This document shows positions 17,558 through 26,850 of a DNA stretch of 64,000 nt, one piece after another (position 1 is the first letter of the stretch; every line of letters starts with the position of its first letter). Made by a program: the position numbers and the translations under genes. The stretch covers positions 2,232,001 through 2,296,000 of the forward strand of contig NZ_CP015225.1 in NCBI RefSeq assembly GCF_001623525.1, written 5' to 3'. The stretch comes from Pseudomonas fluorescens. GTDB lineage: Bacteria; Pseudomonadota; Gammaproteobacteria; Pseudomonadales; Pseudomonadaceae. The notes under the pieces were generated by a model. It had not been told where the DNA came from. It worked only from the letters and a program-made list of their open reading frames with translations, and ran no database searches.

Positions 17558-18536
17558 TCTAAAGCTCCATAACTCTCTAGCCATCTTGGCTCTAAAAAGC
17601 ACTATTAACGGCGCATCGCGTAATGGCTACCTATACATGGTTTGAAAATATCACGAGCTTAGTGGGCTCAATCATGCAGCCACGTGCTAGGCCCTATGAA
17701 TAAAAGCACGCAATGCAAGAAATCACCGCGCTTCGATGGCACATCAACACAGTGATTTAGTGCCCGCTCAACTACGAGCGAGCACGACTCACAACTAAGC
17801 AACATGCTTGAGACGATTACCGTTACCGATTCAGGGCTTGCATTTTTTCTTTTGGAAAAACCTGCCAGCCCACAATCTGGATGAAGTATTACTGTTCGGC
17901 CAGCGGCTAATTTTTCAAATGGTCTCTTGCCCCTACAGACCTGAAGAACGGGTTTAGAAGCAGCTTCCGCAGGAAGCGCCGGAACGGAAACAGAGGTTGT
18001 GATCTCTCTTTCGACGCAGCCCAACAAGCCTTGACCAAACAAGCTTTCACGTCCGTTAAGCCTGGCGGATGTCCTCTACAAGGTCTCCTCCATCGCCTGT
18101 CCCAGACCGAGTCACTCGAATCGGCGACCAACGCAGCCTGCGGCGGGTTTTCCGCCGGTCATATAGCAAGGCTGAGCTGATGCAGGCGGACCGAATACTT
18201 CCATGTACGGGACTCGATGATCAATGGTCATCGCAGCGTGGTGATATGTCATTCGAACAAGCATGAATTCATCGGGATAGGTTTCCATTTCGAACCGCCT
18301 GGGACTTGGGGGCGCGATTATCCAATAGCGTGCATAGATGCTTGCAATTTCATGGGATGTTTTGGGGCAGGGACTGGCATACATTAGTTGGCAAAGCCAA
18401 TCCCGACGCGCGACGCCATTTGCGAAACGAATATTCCTCATGAAAAGTCTATGACGCCTACGCCGACGACAAGCCCTGCTGCTCGACGGGCATTCAGGCT
18501 GGCAGGAACAATCTCAACTACATGTAAGGCAAGCAC
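17558..18536. other. About 980 bp without a recognised gene
   Basis: GC content appears lower than in the neighbours. Short frames exist, the longest at 18112-18441 on the minus strand with about 109 codons, but none shows a known domain. It may be debris of a mobile element between the UreD fragment and the hydrolase operon. Confidence 0.45.
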
Positions 18537-19511
18537 ATGCAACTGACACAGGAATGGGACAAGACTTTCGCCAAGAGCGACAAGGTGGACCATAAGAAGA
18601 TCACCTTCACGAACCGCTATGGCATCACCCTGGCGGGCGACCTGTACCAACCGAAGAGCGCCAGCGCAAAGCTGGCAGCTATTGTCGTCTGTGGCCCGTT
18701 CGGCGCGGTAAAGGAGCAGTCCTCCGGGCTCTATGCGCAAACCATGGCCGAGCGCGGCTTTGTCACGCTGGCCTTCGATGCATCCTACACCGGGGAAAGC
18801 AGCGGTGAGCCGCGCAACGTCGCCTCACCAGACATCAACACCGAGGACGTAAGCGCGGCAGTTGATGCTCTCAGCCTGCAACCCTCCGTTGATCGCGAAC
18901 GGATTGGCGTCATCGGCATCTGCGGTTGGGGTGGCATGGCGCTGAATGCCGTGGCCTTGGATAAGCGCGTCAAGGCGGTTGTCGCCAGCACCATGTACGA
19001 CATGACCCGCGTCATGTCCAAGGGCTACAACGATAGCGTAACCCTCGAACAGCGCACGCAAGGGCTCGAACAACTGAGCGCACAACGTTGGGTCGACGCG
19101 GAAAATGGTGCCCCTGCTTACCAGCCCCCCTACAACGAACTGAGGGGTGGTGAAGTGCAGTTCATGGTCGATTATCACGATTACTACAGCACGACCCGCG
19201 GACACCATCCGCGCGCGGTCAACTCGGGCAACTCCTGGACGGTCACTACACCGCTGTCGTTCATGAACATGCCGATCCTGACCTACATCGCGGAAATTTC
19301 TCCACGCCCGGTCCTGTTCATCCATGGTGAAAACGCCCACTCGCGCTACTTCAGCGAAACCGCCTACGCGGCCGCGGCGCAGCCAAAAGAGCTGATGATC
19401 ATTCCAGAGGCCAGCCACACCGATCTGTACGATCGTGTGGACGTGATTCCTTTCGACAAGCTGACGACCTTCTTCACGCAGCACCTGGCCACGGCGGCAG
19501 GCGCCGCTTGA
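18537..19511 (+). CDS. Alpha/beta hydrolase with cysteine nucleophile motif
   Basis: 324 residues of the dienelactone-hydrolase/YcjY-like alpha/beta-hydrolase type, without signal peptide. The nucleophile elbow reads IGICGWGGMA, with Cys where most hydrolases have Ser, as in dienelactone hydrolase. The acid/His part is LFIHGENAHSR and PEASHTDLYDR. It is clearly related to the exported hydrolase at 36615-37643. It begins a same-strand run with the cyclophilin-like, SDR and aldo/keto reductase genes. The substrate is unknown; an ester or lactone is likely. Confidence 0.87.
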   Translation: MQLTQEWDKTFAKSDKVDHKKITFTNRYGITLAGDLYQPKSASAKLAAIVVCGPFGAVKEQSSGLYAQTMAERGFVTLAFDASYTGESSGEPRNVASPDINTEDVSAAVDALSLQPSVDRERIGVIGICGWGGMALNAVALDKRVKAVVASTMYDMTRVMSKGYNDSVTLEQRTQGLEQLSAQRWVDAENGAPAYQPPYNELRGGEVQFMVDYHDYYSTTRGHHPRAVNSGNSWTVTTPLSFMNMPILTYIAEISPRPVLFIHGENAHSRYFSETAYAAAAQPKELMIIPEASHTDLYDRVDVIPFDKLTTFFTQHLATAAGAA

Positions 19512-19767
19512 CGCATTGAAGCGGCCGCATCCTGGCGAGCGAAATGCCACGATGCGGCTGAACTGGCTGGCGCGCCCTACGGTATGGACTCATGCCACTC
19601 AACACTTCTGACTTTCCAGTGGGGATCGCAACCAGAACTGGCAATAGACCACTCGCTGAGGGGCATTAGCGCCATATTGCTGCGCGAATTCGCGCTCGAA
19701 ACCTACGAGTTCACGTGCAGGCGCGGCAACGCGTCTGGCCCATTTTCCGCATTGCAAGGAGAACAAC

Positions 19768-20337
19768 ATGCAGAGCAAACACGTTGACGTCGGTGCAGGC
19801 GGCACTCTCTCCTCTCTTGGCGCTGCAAGCCGTAGGCATTCCTGGCACCGGCGGGCCATGCGACAGCTTGGAATGCCGCTGGTTCTCCTTGCACTGTGCA
19901 GCGGCCATCCCGCCCACGCCGCCAGCACTGCGCTGCCCGTGGCCGCGGCCGCGGAGCAGGATGTCACTCAAGCACCCAATAAATCGGATGAATCACGCCT
20001 GTGGATGACCGTCGGGGAACGTCGCTTCGCCATCACCCTTGCCAACAACGAGGCCACTCGCGCATTCGCTGCCACGCTGCCGCTGACACTGGACATGGAG
20101 GACCTCCACGGAAACGAGAAGAAAAAAGAACTGCCTGAAGCGCTGCCCACCAGTGAGAGCCGGCCCGGCACGATCCGCAACGGAGACCTTATGCTTTGGG
20201 GATCGCGCACCGTGGTCATCTTTTACAAGACCTTCGACTCAGCTTACTCATACACCCGTCTGGGCCGCGTGGACGATCCGACTGGCCTGGCCCAAGCGCT
20301 CGGCAGTGGCGATGTTCGGGTGATGTTTTCCCAATAG
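19768..20337 (+). CDS. Exported cyclophilin-like fold protein
   Basis: 189 residues. A hydrophobic export signal (GMPLVLLALCSGHPAHAAS) begins about residue 34, so an internal start such as MRQLG near residue 31 is possible. The mature part has the cyclophilin-like fold block seen in small bacterial proteins: LWMTVGERRFAITLANNEAT, LPLTLDMEDLHGNEKK, then GDLMLWGSRTVVIFYKTF. Isomerase activity is not implied. Genes of this type often travel with SDR and aldo/keto reductase genes, as here. Confidence 0.82.
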   Translation: MQSKHVDVGAGGTLSSLGAASRRHSWHRRAMRQLGMPLVLLALCSGHPAHAASTALPVAAAAEQDVTQAPNKSDESRLWMTVGERRFAITLANNEATRAFAATLPLTLDMEDLHGNEKKKELPEALPTSESRPGTIRNGDLMLWGSRTVVIFYKTFDSAYSYTRLGRVDDPTGLAQALGSGDVRVMFSQ

Positions 20338-20442
20338 CAGAGTGCGCTGACAAAGTAGTCCCCACGCGCTCAACACCGACCTGAAATACCGCGTCATCGT
20401 CTGCTGCATCTCCTTCGCAGCCCGAATCCAGAGAGAGAGATC

Positions 20443-21186
20443 ATGATCAAAGACAAAGTAGTCATCATTACCGGCGCATCGTCCGGAATCGGCGAGGCAA
20501 CCGCCAAGCTGCTCGCGAGCAAGGGCGCAAAAATCGTGCTCGGCGCCCGTCGAGAAGACAAGCTCAAGCAGATCGCGGACGAGATTCTCCTGAACGGAGG
20601 CCAAGTGGTCTATCAAGCGCTGGACGTGACCAAGCAAGAGGACAACAACAGCATCGTCCGCCTGGCCAAAGAAAGGTTCGGTCGCGTGGACGTGATTTTC
20701 CTGAATGCAGGGCTGATGCCAAACTCCCCCCTGTCCGCACTGAAGACCGAAGACTGGCACCAAATGATAGATGTCAACGTCAAGGGCGTTTTGAATGGTG
20801 TGGCAGCGGTGCTACCCGAGTTCCTGGCACAGAAGGCTGGGCACGTCATCACTACCTCGTCGGTGGCGGGACTAAAGGCCTATCCGGGCGGCGCCGTCTA
20901 TGGCGGGACGAAGTGGTTCGTTCGCGACTTCATGGAGGTGCTGCGCATGGAATCCGCCATGGAAGGCAATAACATCCGCACCGCGACGATCTACCCGGCC
21001 GCCGTCAAGACGGAACTGCTGGCGACGATCAGCGATAAGCTGGCGCTTGACCAGATGCAGGACATCTATGACAAGTACGGCATTTCTCCAGACCGAATCG
21101 CCAACATCGTCGCCTTCGCGATCGACCAGCCCGATGACACGACAATCAACGAGTTCACAGTTGGCCCTGCGAACCAGCCTTGGTGA
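20443..21186 (+). CDS. SDR family NAD(P)-dependent oxidoreductase
   Basis: 247 residues. The cofactor motif TGASSGIGEATAKL is at residues 10-23 and an NADP-favouring GARRED follows. The catalytic set Ser...Tyr-x-x-x-Lys is in SSVAGLKAYPGGAVYGGTKW. It is preceded by AGAGAGAGATC. It resembles the SDR at 3697-4422 closely (shared GVLNG.AAVLP.F.AQK). It is part of the hydrolase/cyclophilin/SDR/AKR run. Confidence 0.93.
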   Translation: MIKDKVVIITGASSGIGEATAKLLASKGAKIVLGARREDKLKQIADEILLNGGQVVYQALDVTKQEDNNSIVRLAKERFGRVDVIFLNAGLMPNSPLSALKTEDWHQMIDVNVKGVLNGVAAVLPEFLAQKAGHVITTSSVAGLKAYPGGAVYGGTKWFVRDFMEVLRMESAMEGNNIRTATIYPAAVKTELLATISDKLALDQMQDIYDKYGISPDRIANIVAFAIDQPDDTTINEFTVGPANQPW

Positions 21187-21245
21187 GTGCATTGCATTCA
21201 CGCAAGGCGTCCGACAGCCCACCACTGTCCTGACAAGGAGCTTTC

Positions 21246-22196
21246 ATGAAGACCGTACCACTAGGATCAACCGACACTCGGGTTCCCAACGTCGTCGCGG
21301 GCATGATGCGCATCGCCGGCAGCACCGATGACCAGATCCGCGCGCTCTACACCGCGGCGCGCGAATCGGGCATCAATTTTTTCGATCACGCCGACCTCTA
21401 CGGATTCAACCATCCCGACGGTGGCCCGCACTTGTGCGAACGCCGGTTCGGCGAGGCGCTGCGACTCAGCAGCGCCGAGCGCGAGCAGATCTTCCTCCAG
21501 TCCAAAACCAGTATTGTCGCCGACCCGTGGCACTACGATCAGTCCTATGAGCACATCGTGGCGTCGGCCGAGAGGTCGCTGAAAGCGCTCGGTAGCGACT
21601 ATCTGGATGTGCTACTGCTGCACCGGCCCGACGCACTCGTGGAACCGGAAGAAGTCGCCCGCGCCTTCGACCATCTGGAGTCCACCGGAAAGGTCCGCGC
21701 ATTCGGAGTTTCCAACCATACGCCCCGTCAAATCGATCTGCTCAAAACCGCCGTGACCCAACCGATCCTGGCCAACCAGGTCCAGCTTTCGGTGACGCAT
21801 TCGACGATCGTCGCCCAGGGCCTGTCGTCGAACATGACCGGATTCGACGACTCAATTACTCGTGACGGTGGCGGCATTGTCGACTACGCGAGGATCAACA
21901 AAATCACGCTGCAGGCGTGGTCTCCATTTCAGAAAGCCTTTCAGGATGGGGTGTTCTTCGACTCTCCCGACTATCCGGAACTTAACGCTGAACTCAAACG
22001 ACTCGCTGCACAGTACGACGTCACTCCGACCGCGATCGCTACAGCCTGGATCACCCGTCATCCCGCCGGCATCCAAGTCGTACTGGGTACCACGAGACCC
22101 GAGCGCCTAGTCGAGGCAGCCGCGGGCTCGAATATTCCACTCACCCGCCCCGAATGGTACGGGCTTATCCGAGCGGCAGGTCACAACGTTCCCTGA
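21246..22196 (+). CDS. Aldo/keto reductase
   Basis: 316 residues. The catalytic tetrad of the family can be seen: Asp and Tyr in FFDHADLYGF, Lys in FLQSKTSIV, and His in DVLLLHRPDAL. The NADPH-binding C-terminus reads VVLGTTRPERLVEAA. It begins 59 bp after the SDR gene with a good AAGGAG site and is likely co-transcribed. It reduces aldehydes or ketones; the natural substrate is unknown. Confidence 0.94.
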   Translation: MKTVPLGSTDTRVPNVVAGMMRIAGSTDDQIRALYTAARESGINFFDHADLYGFNHPDGGPHLCERRFGEALRLSSAEREQIFLQSKTSIVADPWHYDQSYEHIVASAERSLKALGSDYLDVLLLHRPDALVEPEEVARAFDHLESTGKVRAFGVSNHTPRQIDLLKTAVTQPILANQVQLSVTHSTIVAQGLSSNMTGFDDSITRDGGGIVDYARINKITLQAWSPFQKAFQDGVFFDSPDYPELNAELKRLAAQYDVTPTAIATAWITRHPAGIQVVLGTTRPERLVEAAAGSNIPLTRPEWYGLIRAAGHNVP

Positions 22197-22395
22197 ACGC
22201 ACCCGGACGTCGAAAGTGGCGCCTGTCCCTCTGATTACTAGCCCCACAACGGCGTTAACACCAGAGCTCTGCTTGGATCATGCACGCCGAAGCGTAATGA
22301 TCGAAAACAAGGACCACCTCTTCACGAACCACTTCTCCCCGACGGGGACTCCTTGTGTATGGCGAGGGCCTTGGCCAAGCCCTCACCATACTCTC

Positions 22396-23730
22396 TCAAC
22401 GCATCTGCAGGATGATCGGGTTGCTGCTGGCCGGATTGGTTCGCTCACGCAGCTCCTTCACCTCGTCAGCCTTCACTGCCCCTCCCTGATTACCCCAAGA
22501 CGTGCGGACGAAAGTCAGTACATCGGCGACTTCCTGATCAGAGAGTTGGTTGCGGTACGGGGGCATGCGATATGAATCCGGAATGCCATTAGCAACGACA
22601 CGTTCGGAACCGTTCAAGGTGGCATTGATGCTCGTAGCGCCTTCCTTCACCATTGATGAAGATGCGCCTGCCAAAGGAGGTATCCATGGCGCCTGCCCGC
22701 TGCCGTCACTGCCGTGGCAACTGCTGCACTTGGCCATATAGTTGGCTGCCCCAGGTGTCGACAGAGGTTGTTCTGCCAGTTTGGCCGCTGGCTTCCATGG
22801 CGGCCCGTCACGCTTTGGGTCGCCCGGCAACGACACCAGGTAATGCGCAATGGCTTTTAAGTCCGGGTCGGACATGTATTGCGTCGAGTTGTTGAAGACT
22901 TCCGCCATGGTGCCCACGACCACGCTGTGAGCGTTACGTCCGGTTTTCAGATAGTCGACGATCTCCTGCTCGCTCCAGCGCCCCAATCCAGTGTTCGGAT
23001 CCTGGCGCAGGCTCGGCGCGTACCACCCATCGAGCAGCGAACCGCTGAGGAAAGTAGCGCTGCTTTCATCCAGCGACTTCTCGTTCATCGTCAAGCTGCG
23101 TGGGGTATGGCAACTGCCACAATGCCCCGCGCCCTGGACGATGTAGGCGCCGCGGTTCCACAGCGCATCCTCTGAGGGCTTGGCCTGATAGGCACCGTCA
23201 TCGACAAACGCGGTATTCCACAAAGCCAGCGGCCAGCGCATGTTGAGCGGCCAGGGGATATGGCTTTGCTGGTTCTGCTGCTGCGCCGGCTTAACGCCGG
23301 CCATGAAGAACGCATAAAGCGCCCGCACATCATCGTCGCTGAGCTTGGCATAGGATGGGTACGGCATAGCCGGATACAGCCTGTGCCCGTCAGCCGCGAC
23401 TCCGCTGCGTACTGCGCGATCAAAGTCGGCTAGGCTGTAATTACCGATGCCCGTTTGTTTGTCCGGGGTAATGTTGGTGGCATAGATTGATCCCATCGGG
23501 GTCGCCATCTCCAGGCCGCCGGCAAACGGCGCACCTTTGGGCGTGCTGTGGCAGGCCACGCAATCGCTAAGCCTGGCGACATATTCACCACGCTGGACGA
23601 GTTGTGCATCTGCCGAGGGTGCAGATGCCTCATTAGCAAAAGGCGAAAATGGCGTGCGATTGACAAACCAGCCCAAGCCAGCTGCCACGACGATGCCTGC
23701 TGGCAGCAGATACTTTATAGTTTTATTCAC
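22396..23730 (-). CDS. Triheme cytochrome c subunit of molybdenum hydroxylase
   Basis: 444 residues starting with GTG after GAGGAA. It has an N-terminal membrane anchor (YLLPAGIVVAAGLGWFV) and three CxxCH heme sites: CVACH at about 57, CGSCH at 204 and CSSCH at 335. This is the layout of the cytochrome subunit of membrane alcohol/aldehyde dehydrogenases. It lies 13 bp behind the molybdopterin subunit, so it should carry electrons from it to the respiratory chain, replacing the FAD subunit of xanthine dehydrogenases. Confidence 0.93.
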   Translation of the reverse strand: MNKTIKYLLPAGIVVAAGLGWFVNRTPFSPFANEASAPSADAQLVQRGEYVARLSDCVACHSTPKGAPFAGGLEMATPMGSIYATNITPDKQTGIGNYSLADFDRAVRSGVAADGHRLYPAMPYPSYAKLSDDDVRALYAFFMAGVKPAQQQNQQSHIPWPLNMRWPLALWNTAFVDDGAYQAKPSEDALWNRGAYIVQGAGHCGSCHTPRSLTMNEKSLDESSATFLSGSLLDGWYAPSLRQDPNTGLGRWSEQEIVDYLKTGRNAHSVVVGTMAEVFNNSTQYMSDPDLKAIAHYLVSLPGDPKRDGPPWKPAAKLAEQPLSTPGAANYMAKCSSCHGSDGSGQAPWIPPLAGASSSMVKEGATSINATLNGSERVVANGIPDSYRMPPYRNQLSDQEVADVLTFVRTSWGNQGGAVKADEVKELRERTNPASSNPIILQMR

Positions 23731-23743
23731 GAACCATTCCTCA

Positions 23744-26002
23744 TCAGGTGTCGAAGCGGTACTGCGATAGAGGCATGCTGCGAATTCGTTGACCGGTCAG
23801 TCGCGAGACGGCGTTAGCAACCGCCGGTGCCACCGCAGGCAGAGGCGGCTCACCGATTCCGCCCATTGGCGCACCACTCTCCACCACACGGACATGGACC
23901 CTGGCCATCATTTCCGGTGTGAGGATGCGGTAGAGGTCGTAATTGCGCGCCACCGGCGTACCACCTTTGTAGATGGCTTGTTCGACCAGGGTTTGAGACA
24001 AGCCAAGGGCCACGGCTGAGTTGACCTGAGCCTCGATGATGGCGGGATTGACGATGCTACCCGGATCGATTGCCTGCCAGATGTCGTGAACCTTCACGGC
24101 TCCGTTGCTGATGGAAACCTCTGCGATCACCGCCGTTTCGGTACCAAATGGCGATGCCATTGCAACGCCTCTTGCTCGCTTGGTGCCGTCTTGCGCCGTG
24201 AACGGCCCTCGTTTCCACCCCCCGGACAGGTCGGCCACTACTTTGAGCAAGTGGCTTAGCCGCTCGTTGCCCTGTAGCAGCTTGGCCCGTAGCTCATAGG
24301 GATCCTGACCGCCGGCATCCGCCACTTCATCCAGAAAAGCTTCATACATGAAGTCATTGATGGAGTTCCCGACTGAACGCCAGTAGCCCAGCATCACCGG
24401 GGTCTGCGAGTACAGTTGAGCGATCCGACGATGGGCAATGGCGTATTTTTTACCGGCCAGGCCTTCGACGGCGGTCGGGTCGATTTTGTCTCCTTGTTTG
24501 TTAGCGATACCCTCGGTTGGCCCTTCCGTGGCACTAATTGCTTCAAAGGCCACCGGCATGCCCTGTTCATCCAGGCCAGCGCGAAAGCGCACTACGGCGG
24601 AAGGACGAAGCACGTCACGCAAAAATTCTTCCTCGCGACTCCAGATCACCTTGATCGGTCGACCTGTGGATTGAGCCAGCTGGATAGCCTGAGGGTAAGG
24701 TGATGCATTCGGGTATAAAAAATGCCGGCCGAAAAAACCACCCAGCAGCGGAGAGTGGAGAGTGATTTTGGAAGGGTCCAGACCGGTACGCTTGGCGACG
24801 TCGGCCAAAAACAAATCCGGGGCCTGGTTCGGCAGCCACAGATCGAGATTGCCTTCAGCGTCGAAGCGCGCCAGGGCCGAGGGCGGCTCCAACTGGGCGT
24901 GGTTGAGGTATTGGGTATGGTAAGTCGCACTGACGACTTTCTTGGCGCCGGCCAACCCTTGCTGCAGGTCACCCTCACGTTCGGCCTCATCCCCGGCGTC
25001 GGTGGTTTTACTCAATTGCTCCGCATAGGCCTGGGTGTCGAAATTAGCCGGCATGTAGCGCACGGTTGAATCGCCACCCGGCTCCGTCCACTCCACTTGC
25101 AGAGCCTCGACGGCACGCTTGGCCACCCACCAGCGTTGCGCAACCACCGCCACTGCCCCCTCAAGACGGTGCACCGAATGCACGCCTTTGAGGTTTCTGA
25201 TCTGATCCTCGTTGCGCACCAGCCCCACTTGCAGACCCAAGCGCGGCGCATGCTGTACCGCGGCGTGGAGCATGCCTTCGACACGAGTATCGATGGTGTA
25301 TTGCGCCTTACCAGTGGATTTGTCGTAGACGTCTATTCGCTGGACCGGCTTACCGATCCAGCGGAATGTGGCAGGGTCGCGCAGAGTAACGGTTTGCGGA
25401 TCGGGAATGGGCAAATCGAGCGTTAACGGCGCGAGTTCACCGTAGGTGATCGATCGATTGGAAGCGGCATGAATGACCCGCCCTGGCTCAGTAGTCAGCT
25501 GCGCCAGAGGCACCTTCCAGTGGGATGACGCGGCCTGCAATAGCATCAGGCGCGCCGATGCGCCCAGTCGGCGCATGGTCATGTAGCTCGCGCGCATCGA
25601 CCGGCTACCACCCGTGAAGCGCATGCCACCTTCCATGACTTTGAAGTCATTCCCGGGCGCCGCGTTCTCCACCAGAAAGCTGGCTGGATCTATATCGAGC
25701 TCCTCACCCACGACCTGTGCCATGCCCGTGAAAATGCCCTGCCCACCCTCAATAAAGGGGCTCTGCAGGCGAACGGTATTATCCGGACGAATCTCCAGAA
25801 ACGCCGGTACACGGGCGCCAGGCGGCAATGCCTGGGCACGCTCGGCAGCACGCAACGGGCCAAGGGGAATTCCGAAGCTGATAACAAGCGCACCCGCCGT
25901 GACGCCAGCCGATGCCTGCAAAAAACGGCGGCGAGAGACGTTCACAGGTTGCGCGTCGGAGAGTACGCCGCGCTCGGCGATAGAATCATCCAGTTTTGAC
26001 AT
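23744..26002 (-). CDS. Molybdopterin-binding aldehyde/heterocycle oxidoreductase, large subunit
   Basis: About 752 residues. A twin-arginine signal (SRRRFLQASAGVTAG) starts about residue 20, so the protein is exported folded. It belongs to the xanthine dehydrogenase family of the isoquinoline 1-oxidoreductase beta type. The catalytic glutamate lies in GGIGEPPLP at about residue 718. The start at 26002 is chosen for the AGGGG ribosome site. With the Fe-S and cytochrome subunits it forms a three-gene operon oxidising an aldehyde or N-heteroaromatic compound in the periplasm. The substrate cannot be read from sequence. Confidence 0.92.
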   Translation of the reverse strand: MSKLDDSIAERGVLSDAQPVNVSRRRFLQASAGVTAGALVISFGIPLGPLRAAERAQALPPGARVPAFLEIRPDNTVRLQSPFIEGGQGIFTGMAQVVGEELDIDPASFLVENAAPGNDFKVMEGGMRFTGGSRSMRASYMTMRRLGASARLMLLQAASSHWKVPLAQLTTEPGRVIHAASNRSITYGELAPLTLDLPIPDPQTVTLRDPATFRWIGKPVQRIDVYDKSTGKAQYTIDTRVEGMLHAAVQHAPRLGLQVGLVRNEDQIRNLKGVHSVHRLEGAVAVVAQRWWVAKRAVEALQVEWTEPGGDSTVRYMPANFDTQAYAEQLSKTTDAGDEAEREGDLQQGLAGAKKVVSATYHTQYLNHAQLEPPSALARFDAEGNLDLWLPNQAPDLFLADVAKRTGLDPSKITLHSPLLGGFFGRHFLYPNASPYPQAIQLAQSTGRPIKVIWSREEEFLRDVLRPSAVVRFRAGLDEQGMPVAFEAISATEGPTEGIANKQGDKIDPTAVEGLAGKKYAIAHRRIAQLYSQTPVMLGYWRSVGNSINDFMYEAFLDEVADAGGQDPYELRAKLLQGNERLSHLLKVVADLSGGWKRGPFTAQDGTKRARGVAMASPFGTETAVIAEVSISNGAVKVHDIWQAIDPGSIVNPAIIEAQVNSAVALGLSQTLVEQAIYKGGTPVARNYDLYRILTPEMMARVHVRVVESGAPMGGIGEPPLPAVAPAVANAVSRLTGQRIRSMPLSQYRFDT

Positions 26003-26131
26003 AGTGTTCCCCTGTGTTTGCATTCAATGCTCGGCCTGGCAGCAAACCAATCCCTGCTCCATTAAAGGTGGTCAGGATTAGCCGTCGGCATTGTCACCAG
26101 GCACATCGCAGCTCAGTCGAATTGCGCGTGT

Positions 26132-26578
26132 TCAAGCACCAGCAAGCTCATCGACAGCAGTCTTGATCGCGTTATAAGTGCCGCAACGGCAGAGATTCGT
26201 CATGGCGGCAGCAATATCGGCTTGGGAAGGTTTGGGAATGCGCTGCAACAGCGCAGTCGCGGCCATTACCTGGCCAGACTGGCAATAGCCACACTGGGCG
26301 ACTTGATGCTTGACCCAGGCCGCCACCACGCGCTTGCCCAGCTCGTCGTCTTCAATGGCTTCGATTGTGCGAATCTGTTTGCCCTTTACCCCTTCAACCG
26401 GTGTAACGCATGAGCGAAGCAGCACGCCGTCCACCATGACCGAACAGGCGCCGCATTGCGCCAAACCGCACCCGTACTTGGTTCCGGTCAGGCCGATATC
26501 GTCGCGAATCACCCATAACAATGGTGTATCCGCATCCGCCTCAACCTCATACACAGTGCCATTTACGTTGAGTTCCAT
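26132..26578 (-). CDS. (2Fe-2S)-binding small subunit of molybdenum hydroxylase
   Basis: About 148 residues from MELNVNG. It holds the two iron-sulfur domains of this family: plant-type YGCGLAQCGACSVMVDG with a further Cys in LRSCVTP, and the four-helix domain CGYCQSGQVM ... NLCRCGTYN. It has no signal peptide and presumably travels through the Tat system bound to the large subunit. It is the first gene of the operon. Confidence 0.94.
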   Translation of the reverse strand: MELNVNGTVYEVEADADTPLLWVIRDDIGLTGTKYGCGLAQCGACSVMVDGVLLRSCVTPVEGVKGKQIRTIEAIEDDELGKRVVAAWVKHQVAQCGYCQSGQVMAATALLQRIPKPSQADIAAAMTNLCRCGTYNAIKTAVDELAGA

Positions 26579-26801
26579 TGTAAGAATGCCTCGATTGAAA
26601 ACAGTGTGAAAAACCTGGCCGAGCACGACCTGCGGATAATCTTTGGCAACTGACCATTCGCAATAACAACAACTGCAACGTCGTCTTTTTAGACAAGCCT
26701 TACCCTACTGGGCTCGTCCGTGGCACAGCAAGCGAACCACGTGAGTCACCTCGCAAGGTGCTATTAATCAGATGAATAAATATTCTCTTCAAACAGCAGG
26801 C

Positions 26802-26828
26802 GTGCCGCGCCAATAATCGGCGCGGCAC
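26802..26828 (-). terminator. Hairpin after the aldehyde dehydrogenase
   Basis: A perfect 10-bp stem GTGCCGCGCC / GGCGCGGCAC with a 7-base loop, 23 bp past the stop of the ALDH gene on the minus strand. The T-run is weak. Confidence 0.65.
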
Positions 26829-26850
26829 CGCTTGGTCTTGGATAGTCGCA

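Noticed and set aside
18112..18441. A 109-codon frame on the minus strand
   Set aside because: No recognised motif, unusual composition and no ribosome site; it lies in low-information DNA and is treated as chance.
26660..26780. Second sigma-54 promoter near TGGCACAGCAAGC
   Set aside because: The -24 half is present on the plus strand but the -12 half and spacing do not fit, and it points away from the nearby operon.
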